DNA of 64,000 bases. It comes from Lepisosteus oculatus (Eukaryota; Chordata; Actinopteri; Semionotiformes; Lepisosteidae). The number at the start of each line of letters is the position of its first letter. Positions within the stretch are counted from its first letter, which is position 1. The stretch lies in contig NC_090703.1 in NCBI RefSeq assembly GCF_040954835.1, forward strand, positions 12,147,001 to 12,211,000, written 5' to 3'. A program made the translations under genes and the position numbers. Below the pieces are notes generated by a model. The model was not told the DNA's origin. It saw only the letters and a program-made list of their open reading frames with translations, and searched no databases. Below, one piece after another: positions 1 through 10,846 of this stretch.

Positions 1-2114
1 GTACGACTGGACGTTTTTCTAATTCTCATTACTGTGTTTGAACAGACAAAAAAGTCCACCATTATGTTCCTTATTTTATCAAAGATCAAAGGCTTTTGAG
101 TTCATGATGATTGTTTGATGTAATTTTAATGTATGACTAATTAAGCCCCTCAAAAAGCTTGACAGTGGCATATTTGCCGTATACAACCCTAGTCTCTTAA
201 AAGGCTCCTATGATGTTCTGTTTTGTACAATAGTCTTTCCAGGGAGAGCATCTGTGTTTCACTTTTGAAATGACAGGCATCTGCTTACATTTATTGTATA
301 AAGCTTCTAAAATTGTCTTCCACAATCAAAATAATGAATCCATATTAATTTTTTTGGAATCCTGACAAGAGGTACCATATTTCATATAACATTGGTAGCT
401 GTATAGGAGCCATATAATACAACTCTGTGCTCCCTATAGTATTGGTGGACATTCAACACTAATTGCAGATGCTGTGGAAGAGGGAGGACAGTGTTAAAGG
501 TTCAGTACTTACAACTACATGGACATTTCCAGCAAGATCTAATTTCAAATATAATTCAATTGAAGCTCAATTATCACTACAGGTCTAAAATGAAGAGTGC
601 TTACTCTTCTCATTAGTACTAGTCGATTATAACGTTATTACTTTAAAAATGCTAAATGAAAGTAATGATGCAGGACACTTATACATTTCCTTCTAATTGT
701 ACATGTTCATTCAGTAATTCTGGGTTGAGGAAAATCACAGAGTTAGGTTTCAGGTCAAGTGATGACTGTGACTAGATTAGTGTAAAGACATTTAAACTCA
801 AATGTGATGCCAAAAGGAAAATATTACTCAAGAGCAATAAAGTTAATTAAGTTTAGAGTCTGAAAGCAAAGCATGATTTATACTCCACAGTTTGAACACA
901 GACTGCTTAAAATACACTTGCACACTTACATGGTACAAGTAATTCACCACCAATCTTATTAAAGCTTTAACGAGTGCAGCTGGTGTTTTTTTTTTACAAT
1001 CTCCCTTTAGGAACACAGAATCAAAATGGCAGCATTACATTTACTTAACAGATGGCCAGTGAAAAAACAATCATAATAAAATACTAGGAATAATAAAAGT
1101 AAGGTTAGGAACATCACAGGCAAATACTGTAGAGTGTTCTGCCTCTAATTTAATGTTAAACCTGATGATGAGACAGGATTCTTGACAATTCTGTACTTCT
1201 TATAATGTTTTTTGTAAAGTGCTGTGAATGTCACATGAACAAATGTCAAAAGTGTCTGCAATTCCTGGAATAATCACAACACCTCACAGCCCACAGACAC
1301 TCATATATACAACTCGCATGTTCACATTCACACAGTGCATGTACACATGCACATACCAGGAGAAACAGAGCCTTATGACTGGATAGTGATTGTTCCAAAC
1401 TATAGGGGTCTCAGTGTCTTTGCACCCAGAGAGAGAGATAAGGTTTCCCCTAGAACTGCAATATGTATCCTCCTTTTTTTCCCTACAGTATGTTTAGCCA
1501 TTTCACTAACACAATAAAGCACTTGATGAGGTCCACCTGGGCTTGTAGAAATGAACTGCACTAAACACTATCTCTATCCCAAATGTGTATATTCAATGGA
1601 GCAATCAAACACCACAACATACAGTGGGCCAATTTACATATTTACACATGTACGGTACAGTGTGTTCAATTGCTAGCTGTTTGAAATTACACCACAAGCC
1701 TTGCTTCCAAGCAACCAAGCTACAGTTGGCCAGTTTCTGAGAGAGCTTTCATCCCCTAATGAATTCAGCACTGAACCCAGGACCATCTCTACTGAGAAGA
1801 AAAGATTTTGCATTTCTCTGGACCACAACCTCCAGTAGTACACATAAGCTTCTGCCAGAGTGAGATAAAGAGCTTTCATCATTGCACTTCACATCATGAG
1901 GATGGACAGAAGTACATATGTCAGAAGGCAAAACACAAATGTGGAATGATTACAATATGGGATAAGAAACCAACTACCCCCGTCAAACTCAGAAGTAAAT
2001 AAGAGTGCTCTTTATTGTGGATGTGGAGTTGTCATTTTTCATCAATGGAACAATTTATCTCCATTAGGAGGAGCGGCACCCACGGGGTCTATGCCTCCGT
2101 ACACAGCAGCTCAC
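1..2114. other. 3' flank of the unidentified minus-strand gene; no coding exon seen
   Basis: AT-rich sequence beyond the stop codon of the minus-strand gene that ends at 2115. I see no splice-bounded coding segment here. The short open frames around 1335-1880 lack coding character and convincing splice sites. The right edge should be the 3' untranslated region of that gene. The rest may be further untranslated sequence or intergenic DNA. Confidence 0.45.
2011..2016 (-). promoter_or_regulatory. Candidate poly(A) signal AATAAA (minus strand)
   Basis: The plus strand reads tttatt, which is AATAAA on the minus strand, about 100 nt downstream of the TAA stop at 2115-2117. Position and orientation suit the last exon of the unidentified gene. 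The hexamer is common by chance in AT-rich DNA. Confidence 0.4.
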
Positions 2115-2243
2115 TTAAAAATCTGTGTGCACAGCGTGCCATGGCATTTTGTAATGCCCAATTACCCAAACTCTGGGTGATCCTTGCTGGGACATCAGAT
2201 ATTCATGGAAGACATTCTGCATTGCCAATTGTGACTCTAAATT
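2115..2243 (-). CDS. Unidentified gene, last coding exon
   Basis: 129 nt, starting in phase 0 after tctgactcag and ending with TAA. It encodes 42 residues beginning NLESQLAMQNVFHEYL and ending AVHTDF. It follows directly in frame from the exon ending at 3117 (...KEKPK). Confidence 0.5.
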   Translation of the reverse strand, partial: NLESQLAMQNVFHEYLMSQQGSPRVWVIGHYKMPWHAVHTDF

Positions 2244-5200
2244 CTGAGTCAGAGAAGGAGCATAGACAGAAGTATTGGGTTCTCCCCTTAGTTAACAGTT
2301 TTGACTACACAGCATCATGCTTGTTAGCAGACGGGAGAAAGCCTAGACCTAATCCTATAAACTGTCTAATCACAAGGGAAGAGTGAGCCATCCAACTCAC
2401 CATTCTCTCTCACAGCGTGATTGAGACTGAATGTCTCACTCAACAACTTACAGTACCCCACTAAAGGGCACCAGAATTTGTAAAATGTCGTTGGAAATGG
2501 TCTATGTCAAGTACTGAAATTTTAAGATATCTTTACTATTAAATAGTAAGTCTAGAGTTTGTGGTCATAAATGTAAATGTTACTGTTCAAATACTACACA
2601 TACAAGATATAAAGTAATCAAATCACTTTGTCTCGTCCACGACTCTTCATAACCTTTTCTTTCTTTAATTAGAAATACCGAACAAGCTGACCCAGCTGCC
2701 CAGGACTCAGCTGCATGACCATCAATTGATTTAGAAACTTACAAGTTTACTTCCTAAAATTAATGTCAAAATCTTCTATTGGTTGGCATCCATTATGCTA
2801 AGGGGAACAATATAGTTCAGACGATGACACCTTATAAAACCAGAACAATAAAACTGATATACGACTTATCTTACGTTGAATATCGTTTTGAAAGTGCAAC
2901 ACCCATCATGGAGTGTGTATAGACAAAGTCTGTTAACGAAATGAAGCAGAGAAAGCATTTCTGCACAAAGGTCCGGTGGTTGTGAAAATTGTGGTTGTGA
3001 GATTCATGTATTTTTTTAAAATGACACACCTATTCACATCTACATATTAAAAGTTTGTACTTCATGGAAAACAGCATCAGCCTTGTAGAAAATTAATTTC
3101 GATCTTGCCATTTTACCTTTGGCTTTTCTTTAAGAATATACACTGTAGCTGCCAGGTATTGATCGGAATGAATGAAATACTGCAGCTCTTTTCTGACCCT
3201 TGGAATGTACTTGATGAGGTGCAAGAAGGCCAGCACAGAGCCCTCTTACACGCTAGCGTAAGATGTTGAAATGTGAATTCAATTTTCTATTTATAAAATG
3301 TATCTAAAAGTGTGATTTTTTTAATGGGAGGGGGGCAAGGGCACACTTAAATCTTCCTGAGGCCCAGAGCTATTACAAAAACAAAAGCAACACACTCCTT
3401 GGGCTACAGAACCACAGGACTGTTCAAACATGCTAGAGTGATCACCAACCAAAACTCAGTTTAACAGTTTTAGCTGAGATTTCAGGTAGTAGGGATAGCT
3501 TTTAAAAGTCTTCGACACACCAACATTAAAAAAGTGGAACATTAAAACTTTGCCGTATGTCTTCAATCAAAAGTGTCAAGGCTCAGGCTATAGGAAGCAA
3601 AGGTCACAGACTGCACAATGATAATGCTCTGAGATAAGGCAGAATCGCTCCAGTGCACCCAAGTAATAAGCAGTGCCTGGTGAAACACTAGCAAGACGCT
3701 AAACATTCGCTTGCTTAGTTCTGATTGAGTGCATCATGCGAAAGAGTCAAGAGTATGTCCGTGTGGCATGGTAATTAACCCACAATGCAGTGATGCGTGT
3801 TGCATCTTAATAGTGGTCCTAAAGGGTTTTAATAAGAGATACAGTAGAAACAGCAGACATTTCCTTTTACAGTTACCCTAATGTATCACCCTAACACTGG
3901 GCATCAGAGTTTCCACATGCCTAGAGAATGGAGTTAACAGGGAATATTGTCCTGAAGGAAACACTTTAGCAGAATGAATATCAAGTCCTGAGAAGAATGC
4001 AGACATGGAGACCCTTCCTCTGTTAATGAGCGTAGTATATTTCACAAAAATGGCCATTAGTAACACACCATGCCCTGTTCCTTATTCTACAGCTCACAAT
4101 TACACACACTTTCATTGCTTGAAGTTTATTTTGCCAAAAAGACCAATTCAATAAGATAAATTCCTGGTAACTTTTCTCAAGACTGTGCTTTATGTGCACT
4201 ATATCGTGTAATTCCCATGATTCATTGTTATGACATTGAGATATTAACACACAAAATCTGATGATATATAAACAATGTTCATGCATAAGGACCTCGATTA
4301 TCGAAACGTGTTCTCGAAACTGACCAAAATACTGCTGTTGGGCTGGATCTGGGCTGTGATTTTCTTTTTATATTGCTACAAATGTTTTGTTTTACATTTA
4401 TTTTAGTTAGCTGATAAGAAAAGCAAAAAAGAGATATCCTATATGGTGTGCAAATAACTAAACGACAGCAATCAACAATCAGTAGTCCCATAGTGTTAAG
4501 AAAAATTGCACTATAATACAGAGAGCTACCCTGACACCTAGTGGATTTAAAAAGCTATCATTATTTACTGGATACCCATTTATCCAGCAATTTTAAAAGC
4601 AAAAGTAGGATTTGTTTTTATATAAAGGACACTCACACTCATAAATAAAACACCATAAATGGGCCATTCTACTCTATCTCCACCAGAAAAGGGGTTTTTG
4701 TTTCCAATCATATTTTATTACTGGGGCTCTTATGCATTAACTATTCGGAAATCTGGAATATTTAAATTTCCGCTATTCCTGTCAGCTATCATAGCCAAGC
4801 ACAAACTTAGTGATGCACTATTTAGTATTTATGATGCAATCATGGAGACCGAACTATCTCAAATCAGGCATAAAAGGCCATAAAAATAAATTGGATTTGC
4901 ACATGAGTGCTTCCAAATTTTTTGCTTCTTCAAATGATAAGCAATTGAGAGAAGAATGCAAATTTTGCTGAAGGTAATATCATAGTGCCCCCTGAAGAGA
5001 GGGGGCAGACATTTCACTATATTATACCTATCAACAAATAATTTGAAAACGAAGATTGGAAAATGGGACAGAAAGAAAAGGCCGCTGCAGTGTCGACAAC
5101 GCAAAGAAACGCCAGATAAGTGGGAAATGTAGAATAATCTCATACAGTATATAATATTTAGAAACCAGTACTAAATCCTATGTATAGCCCATTCCTTTTT

Positions 5201-8200
5201 CCTTGCATAGTCAACAGCAACCAAAGATATACCGGCTAAATGCTGATGAGATCTATATGAATCAAGAACATAATAGCGTCCACAAATTTTGCATTTCTGG
5301 TAGCCTCATATTTTATAAAAATTAGCCCAATTCACAGTCTTAATAACATCTGGTCCCAATGTGCACAACATATATGCGAGTGATCTTTGAAGTTCCCTTT
5401 AAGGCCTAAATTGATTTAAAATCATAAATAATTTCAAAAATTGTTTATGACTGTAGGGATCTTGAACTCAAAAGATCTTCAGGACCCCTGACCCAAGGAT
5501 TTTTAAAACAATCCCAACATTTCAGACCCAGATGCCCTTCAGATTAAAGGATTACACAGAAGCTGAGGTAAAATGTTTCATTTAGCCCTCATCTGGCAAC
5601 CTGCCAAGGTGCATTGGGGCCCCTGATATTTTTTTTCCCCTCATAAGTGCTATTCATTGTGAGTCAGTCGAGTTACTTAAACATGATTGCAGTGGTTAGG
5701 TTGAGACGATGTTTTATTTGTCTGGTCAAAGGACATTTTTCACTTTAGAGTAACATTTGCCAGACCACAGCTGTGAAAGATAAATTAAAAAAATGAGCAT
5801 TAATGGAATAAATAGAAAATTCAGTTTTGTCTATATTTACATATGCAAAGAAAGCAGAAGTGAGCCCCTGTTGCAACAATATATAATAATTGTTTAATAT
5901 ATTAAAACATTGCAGATCTTTTAACAACGTTTAATGACATGATACAAATCACTGATACTTTCATTGATATTGAAGTAGGACACATCCAAGGAAAGTTATG
6001 GAGAAAATACTAACAATTACATATTTAATAGAGGTTTATGAATCTATAATTATGTGCTGTGAGCAATATAAAAAATGTTCTTGCTCTGCACTTTGAAAAG
6101 CCAAAGGTACTGTAAAACTGCAAGACTAATGAGGTCCTGTACATAACAGGGCTGCATTTTTAAATCATTAAAGAAAGGGATACTATTTTAATCTAAAGAT
6201 ACTGGAATGGCTTTTATTTCAAGGTACATGCAGTCCCTGAGTCCCTTGAGAAAACAAATGGAGCGAAAGCACCCTCGTAGATAACCATTAGAAGCCTTCA
6301 TATTGGAATAGAGCTAATTGATTCTAAGAAGGTTTCTATCCATTCATTTTCTAGCTACTTTAGCCAATTCAGGGTGATGGAGCAGCTGAAGCCTATCCTG
6401 GGCAAGCAAATGGCACAAGGTAGGAGAGATCCTGGACACGGACACGGACACGGACACACCAATTAGACAATTAGTGGCTATTTAACCCACCAGCACGTCT
6501 TTCAACTGTGGGAGGAAATTAGAGCATCCAGAGGAAACCCTCATGAACATGATGAGAACATACAAATGCCAAGCAGATAGCAACCCAGGTCTGGAATTGA
6601 ATACAGGGCCCCAGCACTGCTCACCTATGTGCCACCAGGCTGCCCCAACAGGAGTCCCGTTGAAATTAAAATAAAGTTGGATTCAAACAATGCACTTGAA
6701 ATATAAGGCCATGTCTAAGCACATAGCATATATTTTATCTGCTTGAGCTCTGTAATACATGAAACTCCATATGTGTGGGTGCACATCTCGAGAACAAGAC
6801 AAAATCTGCCACATGCTTTCTGTGCTCCTGCATGTCTAAAGTGGTATCTTAACTTTGACAAGTATGACACTAATCAGGGAGTTTTTAAAGTTGTGAAAAA
6901 CACCCCTTTCCTTTACATGGATTATGCAAGTATCATTTTCTTCAGTGTGGTCATTCAAATCACAATAAAAATAGAATTGCTATTAAACAAACAGCACAGT
7001 AAACTGAGGATTCAATATTATTTTATTATTTCTTCATTCTATAATAACTAATATTTTTTAAAAGAATAAGAAAATTCTCACTTATGTGAAACTAAAAAGT
7101 ACTCTGGATCAAAGACCTTCCATTAAAATAACTACTGATGCCTCACCTCGGTAACATTTAGAGAAAACAGCAGCCATGTAGCTACTGGAATCACTGAAGT
7201 ACAGCTTGTGCATGCGGACAGTCTCAAAGAAGGGTAATGGAATGGGAGACAGACTATATACACTAATAATTCATTTTGGGACAACAAATGTTAGCAGTAA
7301 ATCAAACAGCGTGGAGTATGAAAACCCTCTCCATTGCACAAGCACCTCCCCTGAGGCTCTTTAAGTTTTTTTTCCTGGCATCAGCAGCACCACTGAAAAA
7401 CAGCGCCCTCTGTGGGTTGAGAAGAACCACCTTCCCCCGGACATTGCCAGCCCTGCGCCGCTGGAAGGATGTGCCAATGATGTACTACTGCCATACGCTG
7501 CGAAAGATTAAATGATTCATAAAGCCGTGCAGTTCGATGTAGACAGGGGTCTTACAGAAACATGATCTGTTCTTGCTTCTGTTGGGCCTGCTCCAAGTTT
7601 AATTGCCGAGAGCCCAGAGTTATGAATGACACTCAAGGTTACTTGATCAGTTCAATTCCAGGAAATAATTTTTATTTTTACACAGCCAATTCTGATGTGG
7701 TACGATGGTATCAAAGTAAGGCATATTTTTTAAAAAGTGAAACATAATACAGTTTTATTATGGTAGATGAAGGCAGGCTGCCTCTTCTGAGCTGTTTGTA
7801 AGTGAGCCCAGGCAGGGCTGGTTGGTTTAAGATTATGTTTTTACAGCTTTTAAAGGTACTGCAGGATTTTAAACATTTTAAATTTGCTTGCAGATTGATG
7901 AAGAGTGAGAATAAACCATTTCCTGGTATACCTGAATGTACCCGATCACTACAGCAGCAGAATGAAGCTCAGCCAAGCCTGAGCCATGCACTCTGGAGTA
8001 CACATTATATACACACATATTGGCTCCATGAACAGAAGCCAGGCATTAAACGTTAATGAGGGCTTTGTGCAGAGCTGCATTTCTTATACTGACCTCCAAA
8101 TTTACATTTATTGTGCACATTTTATTCTGATTCATACTTAAGAATGAGAATCTTCTGAGACAAAATGACTTAAGATCTAATCACAAACTAAACTTCCTGA

Positions 8201-8721
8201 AATCAAGAAGTGGCATTTCCACTATAAACATTCTGCACATTGTGTCCTTAGTTATTTGACTCTTATGACCCATTTTCTTCTCTGAAAGATGCAGTTCGTT
8301 CTCTAATGTGTTTCATTGTTTATTAACAGCTTCATGTTGTAACTCTAGTCTATCTACCAACTGCAAGGCAAACGTGTCAATACAAAATTCTCTCTTTCCT
8401 TATAAATGTATAAGGGCATTGATAGATTACTTTCTTTAGTTTTGTTTATGACTCTAAAAGAAGATTATTAATAAAGACTGTTAATCTTATTAATGAATAA
8501 GTAAAAAATTAATGTATATACAGTATATAATCCTGCTCATTGAAGTAAACCATGGAAAATTAGAACAAGATCATGCCAGAGTCTGCAAGATTACCAAAGC
8601 AGCTTGGACGGCATCCAAACACTACAGTAACCTCCATGTAATCAATGATGCAGGATGCTGCACTGCGTATAAACTGTGACAGATTTTCCATACTGAAAAT
8701 GGACTCCGAAGGTGTGTTGAA
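2115..8721 (-). CDS. Unidentified multi-exon gene, C-terminal part (five in-phase exons)
   Basis: Five minus-strand segments join without breaking frame: 8721-8595, 7497-7431, 7253-7147, 3244-3117 and 2243-2115 (stop TAA at 2115-2117). Phases at the junctions are 1, 2, 1 and 0, and every junction has GT and AG. Together they encode about 186 residues. The first exon starts FNTPSESIF and contains SQFIRSAASCIIDYMEV. The second is Ser/Gly-rich. The third contains PFFETVRMHKLYFSDSS. The fourth looks helical (FLHLIKYIPRVRKEL, then DQYLAATVYILKEK). The last ends HAVHTDF. I do not recognise the family. Four independent phase matches and coding-like codon use argue against chance. Weak points are the poor pyrimidine tract before the 3244 exon and the possibility that the donor at 8594 is not the real one. 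Upstream exons are missing or unrecognised, so the N-terminus is unknown. Confidence 0.55.
3117..3244 (-). CDS. Unidentified gene, internal exon
   Basis: 128 nt: two bases completing a split codon, then 42 codons. The donor is AAG/gtaaaa. The acceptor is gtgtaag with a weak pyrimidine tract. The peptide reads GSVLAFLHLIKYIPRVRKEL and continues QYFIHSDQYLAATVYILK, which looks like two amphipathic helices. Confidence 0.5.
6335..6655 (+). repeat. Decayed dispersed fish repeat (LINE-tail/SINE-like)
   Basis: Contains the well-known order of phrases of a very common fish repeat: ccattcattttctagc, gcctatcctgggcaagcaaa, aactgtgggaggaaat, catccagaggaaacc, and an end in gccaccaggctgcccc. A small GGACAC tandem (four units, 6434-6457) is embedded in it. 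Other copies are at about 39374, 52200 and 57492. Class assignment (L2-like LINE tail versus SINE) is uncertain. Confidence 0.6.
7147..7253 (-). CDS. Unidentified gene, internal exon
   Basis: 107 nt, one base plus 35 codons plus one base. Acceptor tatatag, donor CGAG/gtgagg. The peptide includes LSPIPLPFFETVRMHKLYF and SYMAAVFSKCYR. Its phases fit the exons on both sides. Confidence 0.55.
7431..7497 (-). CDS. Unidentified gene, short Ser/Gly-rich exon
   Basis: 67 nt, two bases plus 21 codons plus two bases. Acceptor tctttcgcag, donor GGAAG/gtggtt. The peptide is YGSSTSLAHPSSGAGLAMSG, a likely flexible loop. It supplies exactly the phase needed to join the exons at 8595-8721 and 7147-7253. 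Confidence 0.4.
8595..8721 (-). CDS. Unidentified gene, exon upstream of the Ser/Gly exon
   Basis: 127 nt, 42 codons plus one base. Acceptor ttattttag, donor TTTG/gtaatc. The peptide starts FNTPSESIFSMENLSQFIRS and continues through CIIDYMEVTVVFGC. An alternative donor after ATGGAG would give a shorter exon but breaks the phase with the next one. Confidence 0.5.
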
Positions 8722-9147
8722 CTAAAATAAATTTAGAAAATAAAAAATGATCATTGAAAAATCTGGTCTTTTCACAATATAGACAAAAATACTAAATAAT
8801 AGGTTGTTTTTATTGTCTTAAAATGACTTCAACTGTGCTAGTATCATTTTAATAATTGTGTCAGTGTTTTTCTCCCCACATACATCTTGAAAATCATTAC
8901 ATTAAAATCTAGCACCTTACCTAGGAGTAGCATAAAAAAGTCCTTTGCTTTTTTGCAAAATGATATTATAAACTGCACCATAACATTTCAGCAAGTTTAC
9001 TTTAGCACATTTGCAGTCAGCAAAATGCCTGTGGCGAGAGCAAAGGGCGAGTACTGAGCAGAACTAAGAGTTTCCAGAGAAGCATGTCAGGCTCTGTTTA
9101 CAGGAGCTCACATTATGCGGCATCAGAGAGAGAGAGAGAGAATATAA

Positions 9148-9713
9148 GCAGGCTTGCCAAAGAGAGGAGGTCATTTAGACCCTCCAGCTCATTTGGCTTT
9201 CAGTAGCTAATTGATCAGAAGATCCCATCCAGCTGTTCTTGAACAAAGTGATGGAAACACGTGTTCCAGACTTTCGCAACCTTTTACTGAAAAAAGTATT
9301 TCCTGTTACCACTTTTTAAAGTAATTTCTCTTTGCTTCCACTTGTGTCCTGGTTCGAGTCCACGGTTGGTTCTAAGGATGTCCGTAGGGCTACCAAAACC
9401 CCAAGGTTAACACTGTCCATGTTTTTGAGGATTTTGAATACTTGATTGAGGTCCCCTAATGGTGTTCATTGCTCAAGACAAAACAGATTGTATCATATCA
9501 GGGAAGAATATTCCTTTGAATTCAGGAATGTTGCTCTTTCTGAACGGGTCATTTTTGGACTGCGGTGCCCAAGATTGAACACAATATTCTAAATTAGATC
9601 TTACTAGGATCATGTACACTTTTAACCTAACAGCACTGGATTTCACATCTATGCTTGTAACTAGATAGCCAAAAATTCCATTTGCCTTTTTATTGCTCCC
9701 CTGCATGTTGCCT
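9148..9713 (-). pseudogene. Dead non-LTR LINE fragment, C-terminal part of the reverse transcriptase ORF
   Basis: On the minus strand the frame contains LVRSNLEYCVQSWAPQSKND, which is the conserved block after the reverse transcriptase in jockey/CR1/L2-type LINEs. Downstream on the same strand, phrases matching the rest of that ORF can be followed to about 9148 with frameshifts and stops. It is truncated at the 5' end, broken, and inactive. The exact clade cannot be told by eye. Confidence 0.7.
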
Positions 9714-10582
9714 ACAACAAAATATTATGTGTCGACATAAATATAAACATTGCCCTCACATTAACCTGAAAAAAATGAACCAACTGGCTTGCTGAGAGGA
9801 GCAATAGGCTGGTCTTAAAAGCTGAAAGTTATTTATAGTCGATTGTGTTGTTTTCTTCACCTAGTGTCGGCACATGCCATTTCATTTCAGCACTGCTTAT
9901 AAGGATCTAGGCTTCATGCAGATCTTTTCAATAGATTACTATTACATTACTGCACATTTTGGCAGTATAACATGGGTTTCAAATCAATGGTTTAACAAAC
10001 TGTACGTGTCAGAATCCTAAATGTTTCTGCTTCCCTCACACAACTCTTCTACTTATATGTAAAGTTAAACTTCATGGCCTTTCCAGGGTTTACATTCTGC
10101 CACCTATTAAAAGGTTTATATTTAGTAAGTTTCAAAAACAGATCTTAAAGCTATTTCATTTCAATGACAACCCATTAGAACAGATGTAGAAGAAATGAGC
10201 TGATCTGCTTCCTTATTGACTGTTAGGATGGGTGGTCCAGGAAAGCACAGCATACTCCAGGAGGAATAAAGACAAACACTAGGCACTCACCCATTGTCAG
10301 TCCCTCACAGTCTGACATCGTTTGGGGAAAAAAAAAGTTCTTCCCTGCTTGCTCCAGAAACAACGAGGACTCTCAGCCCACAAGTTCTTGTTTTTTTAAA
10401 TAAAAGGGCAGAGTTTAAATTGCAAACATATGCAGCTAAACATCCAATATGCCTTAACCCACCCACAGAGTTGCAGCAGTTCCTCACTCCAGTCCACTTT
10501 TGATTATGGGATGCAAAGAATGTATTCTAACGGCACAAGGCCAAGCCTCTATTGGCGGATAAATTTGTTTGCTTCCCTCCCC

Positions 10583-10597
10583 TCCCCCCCCCCCCCA
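10583..10597. repeat. Homopolymer C tract
   Basis: A run of about 13 C residues inside a pyrimidine-rich stretch (ccctcccctccccc...), at the start of a locally GC-rich segment that runs to about 10870. Confidence 0.8.
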
Positions 10598-10737
10598 CTC
10601 TACTCCAGGTCACTCTCTCATCGGACTGCTGCTCCAGTAATAACGAGAGGCTTTCCTTCCTGTCACAGGCTGCCTCGCTGAAACTGATACTGCAGTACGG
10701 GCGTCAGGACCCTGAGAGACACCAGAGGCGTCTCCAC

Positions 10738-10846
10738 CTTGAAACAAAGGGCAGATGCAGCCTGGCTGCTCATAGCAAAGCATATGACACTGCTGTGCTC
10801 AGCATGGACAGACCCCGTCCACACCAGTACTGCCCCTGGGGCCCTG
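10738..10846 (-). CDS. Possible further upstream exon of the unidentified gene
   Basis: 109 nt: one base plus 36 codons, ending in phase 0, as the 8721 exon requires. Acceptor ggtttcttacag, donor TTCAAG/gtggag. The peptide includes AVLVWTGSVHAEHSSVICF and ends SALCFK. The plus strand is also open across the same bases with its own good acceptor (cctgtcacag) and donor (GCT/gtaaga), so strand and reality are both open. Confidence 0.25.

Noticed and set aside
2676..2740. Plus-strand terminal exon after tttaattag
   Set aside because: A fair acceptor and short frames with stops exist, but no partner exon on the plus strand was found and the minus-strand gene spans the region.
7276..7515. Plus-strand frame of 79 codons
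   Set aside because: It overlaps the minus-strand Ser/Gly exon and has no splice or family support.
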